A DNA stretch of 64,000 nt from Dromiciops gliroides. Taxonomy: Eukaryota; Chordata; Mammalia; Microbiotheria; Microbiotheriidae. The DNA lies in NCBI RefSeq assembly GCF_019393635.1, contig NC_057864.1:476240617-476304616 (forward strand), in the 5' to 3' direction. Positions 1 to 10,342 of this stretch are shown here, piece by piece. Every line of letters begins with the position of its first letter. Position 1 is the stretch's first letter. The notes beneath the pieces were generated by a model. The model saw only the letters and a program-made list of their open reading frames with translations. It was not told where the DNA came from and did no database searches. The position numbers were made by a program, and so were the translations under genes.

Positions 1-116
1 TAGAATTTGCTTTGGGTCTCTGCTGTGTGCTGAGCATGTAGATGATACTCAGGAAATATTGGTGATGAGGCGCCAAGGAGGAACTCAAAACTTAAAAAAA
101 AAAAAATGTGTTGTTT

Positions 117-274
117 TGGGGCAGCTAGGTGGCACAGTGGATAGAGCACTGGCCCTGGATTCAGGAGGACCTGGGTTCAAATCTAGCCTCAGACACTTGA
201 CACTTACTAGCTGGGTGACCCTGGGCAAATCACTTAACCCCTGTTGCCCCCACTAAACAAAAAACAAAACAAAA
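117..274 (+). mobile_element. CORE-SINE (Mar1/WSINE1 type)
   Basis: Full-length copy running from the GGGGCAGCTAGGTGGCACAG head through the MIR-type core TGACCCTGGGCAAATCACTT to an A-rich tail. Approximate target duplication: ATGTGTTGTTTT before, GATGTGGTGTTTT after. Confidence 0.92.
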
Positions 275-283
275 GATGTGGTG

Positions 284-430
284 TTTTTTTGGGGGGGCTG
301 GGCAATGAGGGTTAAGTGACTTGCCCAGGGTCACATAGCTAGTAAGTTTCAAGTGTCTGAGGCCGGATTTGAACTCAGGTCCTCCTGAATCCAGGGCCGG
401 TGCTTTATCCACTGCGCTACCTAGCTGCCC
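284..430 (-). mobile_element. CORE-SINE (Mar1/WSINE1 type)
   Basis: Starts with a T run and GGGCAATGAGGGTTAAGTGA, ends CCTAGCTGCCCC. It abuts another SINE on each side, in a three-SINE cluster at related GATGT(G/A)-T-run targets. Confidence 0.92.
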
Positions 431-431
431 C

Positions 432-577
432 GATGTATTTTTTTTTTTTGTTTTTTGCATGGGGCAATGGGGGTTAAGTGACTTGCCCAGGGTCACACAG
501 CTAGTAAGTGTCAAGTGTCTGAGGCCGGATTTGAACTCAGGTACTCCTGACTCCAGGGCCGGTGCCCCCCCCCCCAT
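432..577 (-). mobile_element. CORE-SINE, head missing
   Basis: Minus-strand copy ending at GGCCGGTGC, then a C run. The tRNA-related head is lost. GATGTATT before and CATGTATT after suggest the target duplication. Confidence 0.85.
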
Positions 578-1410
578 GTATTGTTTTTTAAAAAGGGTTC
601 TCTTCTGAACTGGAAGTCCTTCCTAGGGCATATATGTAGCCTCAGGGGTTTAAGCCAGCTTGGCATCAAGAGCCCTTTTCGACATTTTCCTTATTTGCCC
701 GTGGCTTCCTTCTTCTAGTGAATGCATTATTCTATGAAAGTCCTGAGAAGAAAAGCTTGTTTGCCTTTTTAATTGCCCCCTCCCACCCCCTCCTGGGTGC
801 CTCATCACCAATATTTCCTGAGTATCATCTACATGCTCAGCACACAGCAGAGACCCAAAGCAAGAGTCTAGCCACAAAAGATGTCTCCATACAGAACAAC
901 ATGTCTATCCTTTTCCAACAAATTTATCTACTAATTGGTTGGGGATTTTTTTTTTGCAAGCCTGAAACATACACTAAATACTAAGTCTTTTTTACTTCCA
1001 TCTTAAACTGAAATTAAATTTAAATACAATGGCTCCTTTAACAGCTGGAGTTATCCCCAGAGAAAATTGGGCAGGGGGAGGGGGAGGAGGGACTTTCCCC
1101 TAGTCTAGTGTGATTGAGATTTTCCCCATCCCTTAGTTATTAGAGATTTAAAGTGATTGAATTAAGATAATAATCAGCATATTAATTGGAAAACTGTATT
1201 ATATTTAGATATTTTAATTGTATTAGTAGATTAAGTTTCTTTTCTTACTACTTAATAATGTCAGATGATACTTTCCAATGTCAAGCATTAAGTAATATCA
1301 CAAGATACAATAGTCAGCAATACTATATTTTAGAAACCACAAGTGTTATTCTTGACTCAAGGGGGTCATGCAGCTCACTAGTGATATTCTTGATTAGAAG
1401 TGATCATGCA

Positions 1411-1562
1411 CGGGGCAGCTAGGTGGCACAGTGGATAGAGCACAGGCCCTGGAGTCAGGAGTACCTGAGTTCAAATCTGGCCTCAGACACTTAACACTTA
1501 CTAGCTGTGTGACCCTGGGCAAGTCACTTAACCCCAATTACCTCACTTAAAAAAAAAACAAA
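1411..1562 (+). mobile_element. CORE-SINE inside an LTR fossil
   Basis: Full-length copy of the CCCCAATTACCTC-ending subfamily. Target duplication AGAAGTGATCATGCA on both sides. Confidence 0.93.
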
Positions 1563-1839
1563 AACCAACAACAGAAGTGATCATGCAGTTTATGACCCTG
1601 TTGCCACAAGAAGGATAATATGAGTAATGGAAAATGCTGACATTTGTCATGTAGGCAGTTCCTCTATTTCCTAATAAGATGCTTTAATTTTAGATACTTT
1701 TTCATTACAATTGTACAGAAGCATTCAAGCTCTGGGAGGGGTATAAAAACCCATTGATTTTGTCACTCAGGATCTTTCAGGTCCAACTCCTGACTGACTG
1801 GCTTTATTGTGAGGCCTTCTCTCAATAAACCTATTTTCT

Positions 1840-1927
1840 TTTTTTTCTTTTCTTTTTTTTCTTTTCTTTTTTTTTAGTGAGGCAGTTGGGGTTAAGTGAC
1901 TTGCCCAGGGTCACACAGCTAGTAAGT
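1840..1927 (-). mobile_element. Miniature 5'-truncated CORE-SINE
   Basis: Only the SINE 3' part is present. In sense it starts ACTTACTAGCTGTGTGACCC. A perfect target duplication AATAAACCTATTTTCT flanks it, so it inserted already truncated. The breakpoint matches that at 56002-56059. Confidence 0.85.
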
Positions 1928-2058
1928 AATAAACCTATTTTCTATGGCTTGGAGACTTTGTTGTTTCTGTTCCTCTGTCGGGCTTAGAAATTTTCCCGAC
2001 ACTGGTATGTTTGAGCACAGGAGTTCCTCTGAAATGATTATTTAAAAAGAAAAAAAGC

Positions 2059-2137
2059 TTTCTTCTTCTTCTTCTTCTCTTCTTCTTCTTCTTCTTCTTC
2101 TTCTTCTTCTTCTTCTTCTTCTTCTTCTTCTTCTTCT
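2059..2137. repeat. (CTT)n microsatellite
   Basis: About 79 bp of CTT repeats with one interruption, abutting a minus-strand SINE. It may have grown from that SINE's A-rich tail. Confidence 0.95.
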
Positions 2138-2225
2138 AGTGTTAAGCATCTGAGGCCAGATTTGAACTCAGGTCCTTCTGAATCCAGGGCCAATGCTCCA
2201 TCCACTGCACCACCTAGGTGCCCCA
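2138..2225 (-). mobile_element. CORE-SINE fragment
   Basis: Minus-strand head half, from AGTGTTAAGCATCTGAGG to CACCTAGGTGCCCC. The core is missing, replaced by the CTT repeat. Confidence 0.85.
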
Positions 2226-2246
2226 AAAGTTGTTTTCTTATTAGAG

Positions 2247-2645
2247 GCAGCTGGGTGGTGCAGTGGATAGACAGGAGACCTTGGAGTCAGGAGGACTTTA
2301 ATTGGAATCCTGCCTCTGACACTTACTACAATAGCTATATAATCCTGGACAAATCATTGAACTTCTCCAGTTTCCTCATCTGTAAAGTGGGGATGATAAT
2401 AGTACCTACCTCCTTTTTTTTTGTTCATTTTGTTTTTGTGGGGCAATTGGGGTTAAGTGACTTGCCAAGGGTCACACAGCTAGTAAGTGTCAAGTGTCTG
2501 AGGCTGGATTTGAACTCAGGTCCTCCTGAATCCAGGGCTGGTGCTCTATCCACTGCGCCACCTAGCTGCCCTGTACCTACCTCCTTTTGTGGATCATTGT
2601 GAGAATGAAATGGGCTAATATATGTAAAGATCTTCATAAACCTAA
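2247..2645 (+). mobile_element. Old MIR-type SINE interrupted by a young SINE
   Basis: GAGGCAGCTGGGTGGTGCAG head, then the MIR core and the CCTCATCTGTAAAGTGGGGAT block. It resumes at 2587 with GTGAGAATGAAATGGGCTAA, the MIR 3' region. Confidence 0.8.
2414..2571 (-). mobile_element. CORE-SINE (Mar1/WSINE1 type)
   Basis: Full-length minus-strand copy inserted in an older SINE. Target duplication GTACCTACCTCCTTTT on both sides. Confidence 0.93.
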
Positions 2646-2654
2646 AAGCTTTGG

Positions 2655-2912
2655 GTTGTTGTTGAATCATGTCAGACTGTAAGTGACCCCATGGGCATTG
2701 TCTATGGGGTTTTCTTGGCAAAGATACTGAAGTAGTTTGCCATTTCCTTCTCCAGTGTATCCCCATTTTATAGATGAGGAACTGAGGCAATAGGGGTTAA
2801 GTGATTTGTCCAGGGTCACACAGCTAGAAAGTGTCCAAGGTGGAATCTGAATTCAGGTCTTCCTGACTCCAGACCCGGTGCTCTATCCACACTGTACCAC
2901 CTAACTATCCCT
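2655..2912 (-). mobile_element. CORE-SINE with RTE/BovB-like tail
   Basis: Minus strand. It opens with the RTE-type tail (TTGTTGTTGAATCATGTCAG, GTGACCCCATGGGCA, CTTGGCAAAGATACT, GCCATTTCCTTCTCCAG), then core and head. This suggests mobilisation by an RTE LINE. Confidence 0.8.
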
Positions 2913-3224
2913 TTAAGGCATTGTATGAGTGCTATATATTACTATTAGAACAACGCATTTTAAAATACTGATCCAACAGAAACAGATCAGCTCTGCACAA
3001 GGCATCTGGTGTGGCAGTGGTAACCTTTGATGGGGATACACATCCTTGAGGCCCAGAGAGGTTCATCAGTTGTGCCCAAGATCACAGAGGCAGCAGAACC
3101 CTGGTTTCAGACCCAAATCTTGACTTCAAATGCATTTCCCAGGCCACACTTAGGGACCCCCTGATCTAATACCCTCAAACTTAAGATGAGAAAACAGGCC
3201 CAAAAGAGAAATTCCATAGCTTGG

Positions 3225-3470
3225 GTGTGTCCCTTCATCTGTCTATATGCCAAGAGCTTTACAATTATCATCTCATTTGATTTGATCCTCAAAACAACCC
3301 TGGGAGGCAGGTGCTATTGTTATCCCCATTTACAAATGCGACAGAGGTGAAGTGATTTGCCCAGGGTCACACAGCTAATCTGAGCCCAGATCTGAAGCAG
3401 GTCTTCCTGCTCCAGAACCAACTCCAGCACCTGAACTTGGTCTACTGCATCACCTCGTTGCCATCAGTTT
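3225..3470 (-). mobile_element. MIR SINE
   Basis: Minus strand: CTTTACAATTATCATCTCAT, TGGGAGGCAGGTGCTATT and AAGTGATTTGCCCAGGGTCA are diverged MIR blocks. Confidence 0.75.
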
Positions 3471-3664
3471 CCTTCTCTGTAAAATAACGTAATTGGGCTC
3501 AATGACCTATGAGTCCTCTTCCAAATCTATATTACTTTACAAGACTTGCCCAAGGTCACACAGCCAGTAAATGGAAGAACTTGAATTGAAATAACCTCCA
3601 TAATCCATGCATTCTATGATGTCCTGCACAGCTCAGAGCTTGGCATAACTTTCCCTTTTCATAG

Positions 3665-3930
3665 AATTATCAATTTGGGAGCATCTAGATGATACAGTGG
3701 ATAGAGAACTAGGCTTGGAATCAGGAAGACTCCTTTTCCTGAGTTCAAATCCAGACTCAGACACTTAGTAACTCTGTGACCCTGGGCAAGTCACTTCACC
3801 CTGTTTGCCTGTTTTCTCATCTGTCAAATAGGCTAGAAAAGGAAATGGTAAATCTCTCCAATATTTTACCAAGAAAACCCCTAATGGGATCACAAAGAAT
3901 CAGACGTGACTGAACAATCACAGATTTAGA
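3665..3930 (+). mobile_element. CORE-SINE with RTE/BovB-like tail
   Basis: Diverged head and core, then GGAAATGGTAAATCTCTCCA, ACCAAGAAAACCCC and CAGACGTGACTGAAC, the RTE-type tail. Same family as 2655-2912, opposite strand. Confidence 0.8.
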
Positions 3931-4554
3931 ACTGTGAGGCACTTCAAAGGCTGTCTATTCCAACCCCCTTATTTTACAATTGAGGAAACTGAGGCCCAAG
4001 GAGGTGTGAAGGGAGCTGGCCAGGGTCACTCATTTCTTCTGACTCCAGGAAACCAGAGCCTGGGCTCTTTCCAATGTAGCATTAAGATTCATACCACATG
4101 TTTTAAATCAGTGGGTCATTGGGATAGTTCATTTGGAAGTTCATTCCACAGCTTTCCCACAACTAAATGAAATGGAAATTGTGACGCCTTTGCTAGGTGC
4201 CTCATCATCTCCCACACAATCAGTGACTAATGACATTTAGCTCATACTTGTGCCACAAAGCATGAATTCCTGCCCAAAGGAACAGACGTTTCAATGTACG
4301 CTTCACTGGGCCTGCAAACTGAAACTGTGGCCTTATGTAGCCAAGATTCTATAACTTAGCATTCCTGAATGTTTTTCTCATTAGTAGTCAATGGACAGAG
4401 ACACAATGTAATTGGTCAGCTTGTTGATTTTTCCTCCCATCTCCATAAACTTATTCATAAGCTTGTTATCTCTGGAGACACAAATGTATACCCTGAGAAA
4501 CAAAATAAACACCTTTCAGTGGAGTCAAAAGTAGATTGGAAATTGGGATCATAG

Positions 4555-4860
4555 AACTTGATTTGAATTGTAATCAGTTCAGCCCCTTTCTGCGTATGGG
4601 ACCTTGAACAAATCCCTTCTGCTCTCTAGGACTCAGTTGTTTTGTTTGGGTTGGGTTTTTTTTCTCATCTGTAAAATGAGGAATGGACTAGAGCAAGGCT
4701 TCTTAAACTTTTTCCATTCATGACCCCTTTTGACCCAAGAAACTTTTACCTGACCCCAGGTGTGTAGATATATGAAATAGGTTACATATGGGGTTGTGAC
4801 CCACAGTTTAAGAAACTAGGGACTAGAGGATACCTAAGTTCTTTCTAGCTCTAACGTAAC
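4555..4860 (+). mobile_element. MIR SINE interrupted by a hAT MITE
   Basis: Diverged MIR (GACCTTGAACAAATCCCTTC, CTCATCTGTAAAATGAGGAA) resuming after the MITE with TTCTTTCTAGCTCTAACG. Confidence 0.65.
4694..4819. mobile_element. hAT-type MITE (non-autonomous DNA transposon)
   Basis: 126 bp with terminal inverted repeats (GGCTTCTTAAACT near the left end, AGTTTAAGAAAC near the right). Flanked by GGACTAGAG at 4685-4693 and 4820-4828, consistent with the 8-bp hAT target duplication. The interior resembles MER5-like text (TTTTTCCATTCATGACCCC). No coding capacity. Confidence 0.82.
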
Positions 4861-5674
4861 TATTCTTTGATCACATAATCTCTGACATTTGATGGTATTA
4901 AATACTAATTAAGTATTGCCTTATAGAAGGGTAGAAGGATTTTCCTTAAGATTTTTAAATAATTTACCAAGGATTTCCAAGGAATCACATAAGATTTAGC
5001 TCCTACAGTACATGTGTGCCTCCCAGTTTGGGGTGAGGGAATGTTTTTAACCAACTCTTTTTGCTTTCCTCAGTGATAATTTTTTTTCTAAAATCTAATG
5101 AAGTTCAACTGGTTGATAACAACAGGGGACACGCTGGTGGGGGCTCATGAACAACACTATACTACTTCAATAGCACTATAAACTCCAGCCCCTTCGAGGT
5201 ATCTCTAGAACCCTGTCAGAAGAAGTAAGCTACACCCTCTGAGAACCACTACTGGAGAGTACAAGTTCCAGAATGAGTACTATATAAGGAGCTCCTGATG
5301 AAGAAATTCCACCCAACAAATGCAGGTCAGCACAGTTTCTGAAACTGACAGCTGTAGAGAATTGCCTAAAACACTGAAAGATTAAGAAAGATTAGGCTTA
5401 CAGAGCTAGTACGTGCCAATGGCCACATTTCTGAGGCCAGCTCTCTATCCATTATATCTACTACCTTTCAATGTTTTTAAATAAAACATCTGGTTTTTTT
5501 TAAATCAAACTCGCTCATTATCAAAAGTTCCAATAAACTTCTCAAAGCAGACTTTCAATTTATTGTTCATAAAAATGTTTGCGTTAGCCTAAAACAATCT
5601 GATAAGTATCACAGAAGATAGCCTAGACTATTGCTTTAGCATCCTGGCTGTACTGATCTCATCTATCATATGTT

Positions 5675-5935
5675 TATTGTTGTTTGATAATTTCAGTCAT
5701 GTCTGACTCTTTGTGACCCAAAAACCCATTGGACATTTTCTTGGCAAAGATACTAGAGTGGCTTGCCATTTCCTTCTCCAGCCCATTTTACAGATGAGGA
5801 AACTGAGGCAAACAGGGTAAAGTGACTTGCTTAGGGTCACACAGATAGTGTTTGAGGCCAGATTTGAAATCAGGAAGATGAATCTCCCTGACTCCAGGCC
5901 TGACATTCTATCCACTGTATTACCTTGCTGTCCTA
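5675..5935 (-). mobile_element. CORE-SINE with RTE/BovB-like tail
   Basis: Minus strand: RTE-type tail (TTGTTGTTTGATAATTTCAG, TTTTCTTGGCAAAGATACTA), then AAGTGACTTGCTTAGGGTCA and a diverged head. Confidence 0.8.
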
Positions 5936-5939
5936 TCAG

Positions 5940-6060
5940 CTAGACAGACAGAAAGATACACACACATATGTGTGTATTTAGATACACAGATAAAACATAC
6001 ATACATATATCTATACATACACATATATACATATATGTGTGTGCATGTGTCTATATATGA
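5940..6060. repeat. CA/TA-rich simple sequence
   Basis: Alternating ACACAT/GTGTGT and TATACA runs; potential Z-DNA or hairpin. No gene signal. Confidence 0.85.
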
Positions 6061-6287
6061 TTTTTAAATCAACAAATATTTGTCAACTTCATCAAGTTTA
6101 AGGGACCTCTGCTCAGTCACAAGGGGCAACAAATATAAAATGAAAAACTTACAACATTATTTTTGTGATCAGGGAGCTTATTATCTATCTAGGAAGGCAT
6201 GCCATGTAGAAGTGAAAAGTCTTACAACAGTAGAAGAGTGTGATTAAGTGGCAAATGAGAGAAATTAAAAGTTGAGAGGAATTTAGA

Positions 6288-6392
6288 GGAGAGACAGACA
6301 CAGAGAGAGACAGACACACATAGAGACAGGAAGAGACAGAGAGATAAAGAGAGACAGACAGAGACAGAAACACAGAGATACAGAGATAGCAC
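6288..6392. repeat. GAGACA-rich simple sequence
   Basis: Irregular AGAGACAGACACAGAGA repeats. The Ser/Leu/Val-rich open frames it makes are artefacts. Confidence 0.9.
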
Positions 6393-6748
6393 ATTCAGAT
6401 CATTTTGACCAGCCCTGTGACTTTGTCTGATTAAGAGATCCTCTACCAATGCAAACTGAAAATTTCTCTGCCACAAATAGACTTAGAGGCCCAAAGGGCT
6501 TGGGGGTGGGGGTAGGGATGGGGGGGCAGGGAGACTGAGAAGCGATGATTTGCCCAAGGCCTGAAGTCAATCCATGTCAGAAGTGGAATATGGACTTCCT
6601 GACACCAAGGACGACTGTGTCTCTACACCTATCCTGATTGTAGGAATGAATCAACACGATGTCTTTTGCTGGATCATCATCAGTTGTCAACCTGTGTTCA
6701 TCTTGGTTAAGTGACTTGTTTCCTCCAGTGTTTAAGAAGTAGGGAGTT

Positions 6749-6895
6749 GGGCAGCTACGTGGCACAGTGGATAAAGCCCCAGCTCTGGATTCAGGAAGAC
6801 CTGAGTTCAAATGTGGCCTCAGACACTTGACACTTGCTAGCTGTGTGACCCCGGGCAAGTCACTTAACCCTCATTGCCCCGCAAAAAAAAAAAAA
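6749..6895 (+). mobile_element. CORE-SINE (Mar1/WSINE1 type)
   Basis: Full-length copy with A tail. Exact 15-bp target duplication AAGAAGTAGGGAGTT on both sides. Confidence 0.94.
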
Positions 6896-7208
6896 AGAAG
6901 TAGGGAGTTTTTAAACCCTTAACTGCTGGCACTAGACACTAGGACCAGTCACCTTGAGAACAGAAGTGCCAATACAGGTAGACACAATAAACTAGTTACT
7001 AGGACATTATCCACGTACTCTTACTCTAGGATTATAAAATTTATTTCAATAGTTCTGTATCCAACTGTCATCAGATTTCCCTATTAAATATTACTAGCAC
7101 TTTATTACTCCTTCCCTCAGAATTGTTTATCAAGAGCATTGTAGGGTGTTTTTTTCAGTGACTTCAATTTACTTGCAAATTTTTAATATCTTTTAAGTTC
7201 ACTATCTG

Positions 7209-7714
7209 TGTGATAAAATAATGGGATTTAGCAGATACTCAAAGGCCCACCTGGAGATTAATCTAAACTGATTGAATTTAGTGAGAGTGATTGACTGCTG
7301 ATTAGCCTACTTCAAATTAACTAGATTGTAAGCACACCTAGCTACCCCTTAAGGAGGTATTGTTCTCAGAAGCTAAGGACTCAATTCAAGACCACCTTCA
7401 AGTCCAGTGAACCGATGGATTTGCATGACGACTACCAATCAGCTTGAAGCAGTGTGTAAGGACCACCTCTGCTCCAGACCTATAAAAAGCTTCCACACTC
7501 AGTTTGCTGGGGAGTTTGTGGTTGAAGCAGGCTCATGGCTGAGGACTTGAGGAAGAACCAGACCAGGCTGGAACTCTAGGCTAAAGAGGCCTTTTCTTAA
7601 TTTTCTGAACTCCAAGTGAATATCTGTATGCTTTAATAAATGCTTAATGCCCAAAGACTGGTGCTAAAGCTTCTAATTTAAGGCAACCACACAATTTAGA
7701 TTTTAAACATCACA
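7209..7714 (+). mobile_element. Solo LTR fossil, family A
   Basis: TGTGATAAAATAATGGG start and AAACATCACA end, with a TATAAAAAG promoter element near 7481 and AATAAA near 7636. Flanking TCTG/TTTG fits a 4-bp duplication with one change. Family A recurs at 45909 and 48809; this is the most diverged, hence oldest, copy. No interior. Confidence 0.8.
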
Positions 7715-8290
7715 TTTGTCCCTGGGATTTTATTCCCTAAACAATTTAATCTTCCACTTCCATCCCACCTCAAAGCCTCCCCATCCAAAAAAAAAAGTAG
7801 TCCAACCTGTCAAATTCTGACAAGATATATATGTGTATGTATATATGTGAAATATATATTCTATATTATTAAAATATATGATATTATTAAAATATGTTCT
7901 ATTTTTACATCTATAGGTACTATAGATACTATATCTATAGGTACTAACCTCATTGAAATTTACATGAGGGAAATCTTGAAATTAACCATCCAGTTTCTTC
8001 CTCATTCTGACTTTGCTTTCTCCAAGAGATGCCCAAGCAGAGTTTTCCCTGTTCACTTGAGAAGCTTTCTAAAGGGTTTCTTGTCAGAACTGAGAATTCA
8101 TTTTTTCCTTCTTGAACTGGGATATTTTCTTTAGAAATGTTTTTTCTCAGGTTTTTTCAGCTTCTAAGTTTGCTCTCTACAACAACCTTGATTTATTGTT
8201 ATGTACATATGAGAAGACAGTCTCACACGTAATACTGACCCCACTTGTCCACAGACACACCAGCATAAAAGTCCCAGTGATGAATCTGGA
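7715..8290. other. AT-rich unassigned stretch
   Basis: TA-rich simple sequence around 7826-7945, then unassigned sequence with short open frames. No gene or repeat recognised. Confidence 0.6.
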
Positions 8291-8304
8291 ACCACAGCAA
8301 TATT

Positions 8305-8447
8305 TTTTTTGGAGGGACAATGAGGGTTAAATGACTTGCCCAGGGTCACATAGCTAGTAAGTGTTAAGTGTCTGAAGCTGGATTTGAACTTAGGTCCTCC
8401 TGAATCCAGGGCTGGTGTTTTATCCACTGCACCACCTAGCTGCCCCT
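8305..8447 (-). mobile_element. CORE-SINE (Mar1/WSINE1 type)
   Basis: Full-length minus-strand copy. Target duplication GAACCAYAGCAATATT on both sides. Confidence 0.93.
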
Positions 8448-8519
8448 GAACCATAGCAATATTGATAAATGTGATCTTTGCCCAATAAGCTCACAGTCAC
8501 CACTCAACAAAAATAAAAT

Positions 8520-8714
8520 GATCAAATAGTTCAATTACTCAATGAGCTTTTATAAAGCATTTACTATGTTTCAGATACCAAGGTGAAATTAAATAGCCCC
8601 TGCCCTCAAGGAGTTTACATTTACCTTATAATATAAAATACATACCACATAGCCATCAACAAATGTTTATTTCATGTCTACTATCTGCCAGGCACTATGC
8701 TAAGAACTGGAGCT
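8520..8714 (-). mobile_element. L2 LINE 3' end fragments
   Basis: Reverse of the L2 3' terminus: GCATTTACTATGTTTCAGA, CCCTGCCCTCAAGGAGTTTA, then TGTCTACTATCTGCCAGGCA. Two pieces. Confidence 0.7.
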
Positions 8715-8716
8715 CT

Positions 8717-8870
8717 GGGGGCAGCTGGGTGGTGCAGTGGATAAAGCACCAGTCCTGGATTCAGGAGGACCTGAGTTCAAATCCAACCTCAGACACTTGA
8801 CACTTACTAGCTGTGTGACCCTGGGCAAGTCACTTAACCCTCAATGCCCTGCAAAAAAAAAAGTTAATGA
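8717..8870 (+). mobile_element. CORE-SINE (Mar1/WSINE1 type)
   Basis: Full-length copy in L2 sequence. AAGAACTGGA before and after is the target duplication. Confidence 0.92.
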
Positions 8871-8908
8871 AAAGAACTGGAACTGCAAAGACAAAGACAA
8901 AATAGTCC

Positions 8909-8994
8909 TGTCTGCATGCTATCCTTGCACAGGGACCGTGCTAATTTTCTCTGTGTTGTTCCAATTTTAGTATATGTGCTGCTGAAGTGAGCAT
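8909..8994 (-). pseudogene. U6 snRNA pseudogene, 3'-truncated
   Basis: Read on the minus strand, the sequence holds ACTTCAGCAGCACATATACT, AAAATTGGAAC, ACAGAGAA, ATTAGCA and GTGCAAGGAT, in U6 order. The 5' G is changed (ATGCTC for GTGCTC), several other positions differ and the U6 3' end is missing, so this covers about 86 of some 107 nt. The flank shows no Pol III promoter that I recognise. It is a dead retrocopy next to a SINE, not a working gene. Confidence 0.9.
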
Positions 8995-9144
8995 GGGGCT
9001 TACCTTCTACTAAGGACATCCAACACATACCAGACAGCTAAATGGAGCATTGGATAAAAGTTGGGAGAACCTGAGTTCAAATTTCACCTCTGACACTTAC
9101 TAGTGGCCACTACCCCTAATTGCCTTTAAAAAAACATCCAGGCC

Positions 9145-10342
9145 TGTAGGGTACTTACTTTGCTTGGCTATTGTGATGAAAATTCTTTATCAGGTGTAAG
9201 ATACTATATAAAGGTTATCTAGTACTGTTGTTGCAATAATCAACCTCATGGGTTTATTGTAAGGAAATCTCTCTTTAAAGTACTATATAAATGTATTTTA
9301 CCATAAAAAAAAAATGATGAGCAGGATGCTATCAGAAAAACTTGGAAAGACCTACATAAGCTGATGCAAAGTGAAATGTACTGTATATAAAATAACAGCA
9401 ATATTGTAAGATGATCTGCTGTGAACGACTTGGTTATTTTCATCAATGTAATTGTTATGTGCCCAGAGTACCCCAGAAGTTCTCTGGGGCACTTCAAAGA
9501 ATCTTCTCCTTGAGAAACTAATCTAAAGGACAGACACACCTAAAGAGATAGCTTCGGGACCTCCACCCTTCATTCTAGTCTCCTTCAATCCTGGGGAGAT
9601 AAATTTGGGTGTGCCTGTTTCCTTTGTGTCCTGAGGAGATGGCTTCAGAGATCTACAGCCACCCCTCACCCAATTCCTCCAGCCACCACCAGTGGGGGAT
9701 GGTCCTCCCTCACTAAAGGAACTTTCCACAGTCAGATGGTCAGCCCCATCAGTCCTCTATAAAAGTACCTGCCAGTCTCCTGCTCGAGGAGATTGGTATC
9801 TCAGAGCCACATGCTTTGTGCCATGCCTCTCTCCCCATGAGAAGTCCAAGGATTTCTTTCATGGTTTCCCTTTCCCCTCCCTTCTCTTGCCCCTAAACAA
9901 ACTACCATCTTATTCTAACTGCTTTTGTGTTCAAGAGGGTGTAATTCTTTAAAGAGGAATTCCTAAGGACCCCAAACCCCAAACCATTACCCCATTTTCC
10001 CCATGACATAATGATCCAAGACAACTCTGAAGGTCTTATGAAAAATGCAATCTGTCTACAGAGAGAGAACTGATGGCATCTGAATACAGATTGAAGCATA
10101 CTTTTTTATTAGTTTCTTTATCTGAAGTTTTGTTTTTATCTGTTTTCTTTTGCAACCTGGCTAATGTGGAAATCTTTTGCATGACTGTTCCTGTATAGCT
10201 TATATTGAATTGCTTGAGTTCTTGGGGAGGGGGGAAGAAGGGAGGAAGAGAATTTGCAGCACAAAGTTTTAAAAAATTGTTGTCGAAATTTATAATTTAC
10301 ATGTAATTTGGGAAAATAAAATTCTAAATATTGAAAATTAAA
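9145..10342 (+). mobile_element. L1-like retroelement 3' end, split by a solo LTR
   Basis: Begins TGTAGGGTACTTACTTTGCT, then GATGCTATCAGAAAAACTTGG and the marsupial L1-like 3' region (TAACAGCAATATTGTAAGAT), ending GGAAAATAAAATTCTAAATA. Flanked by AAAAACATCCAGGCC on both sides as target duplication. The same unusual 5' joint recurs at 42480. LTR inserted at 9453-10008. Confidence 0.7.
9453..10008 (+). mobile_element. Solo LTR fossil, family D (ERV1-like)
   Basis: TGTTATG start and CATGACA end, with TATAAAAG near 9760 and AATTC/T-rich downstream text. 4-bp target duplication TAAT restores the L1-like sequence. Same family as 23506-24142 (minus). No interior. Confidence 0.85.

Larger units (their letters stand above)
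1..880. repeat. Inverted repeat with ~78-bp arms and ~720-bp spacer
   Basis: Bases 1 to about 78 reappear as reverse complement at about 797-880 with only a few differences (for example GAGGCGCCAAG against GAGGCACCCAG). The spacer holds three SINEs. The left arm may continue beyond the window edge. Confidence 0.85.
1259..2001 (+). mobile_element. Solo LTR fossil with two SINE insertions
   Basis: LTR-like architecture: TGTCAG start, TATAAAA near 1742, AATAAA near 1824 and a CCCGACA end at 2001. Two SINEs inserted later (1411-1562 and 1840-1927). The start is tentative, no target duplication is clear and there is no coding interior. Confidence 0.55.

Noticed and set aside
119-257. Possible tRNA genes in the SINE heads
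   Set aside because: The heads belong to a tRNA-derived SINE family and do not fold into a complete tRNA by eye.
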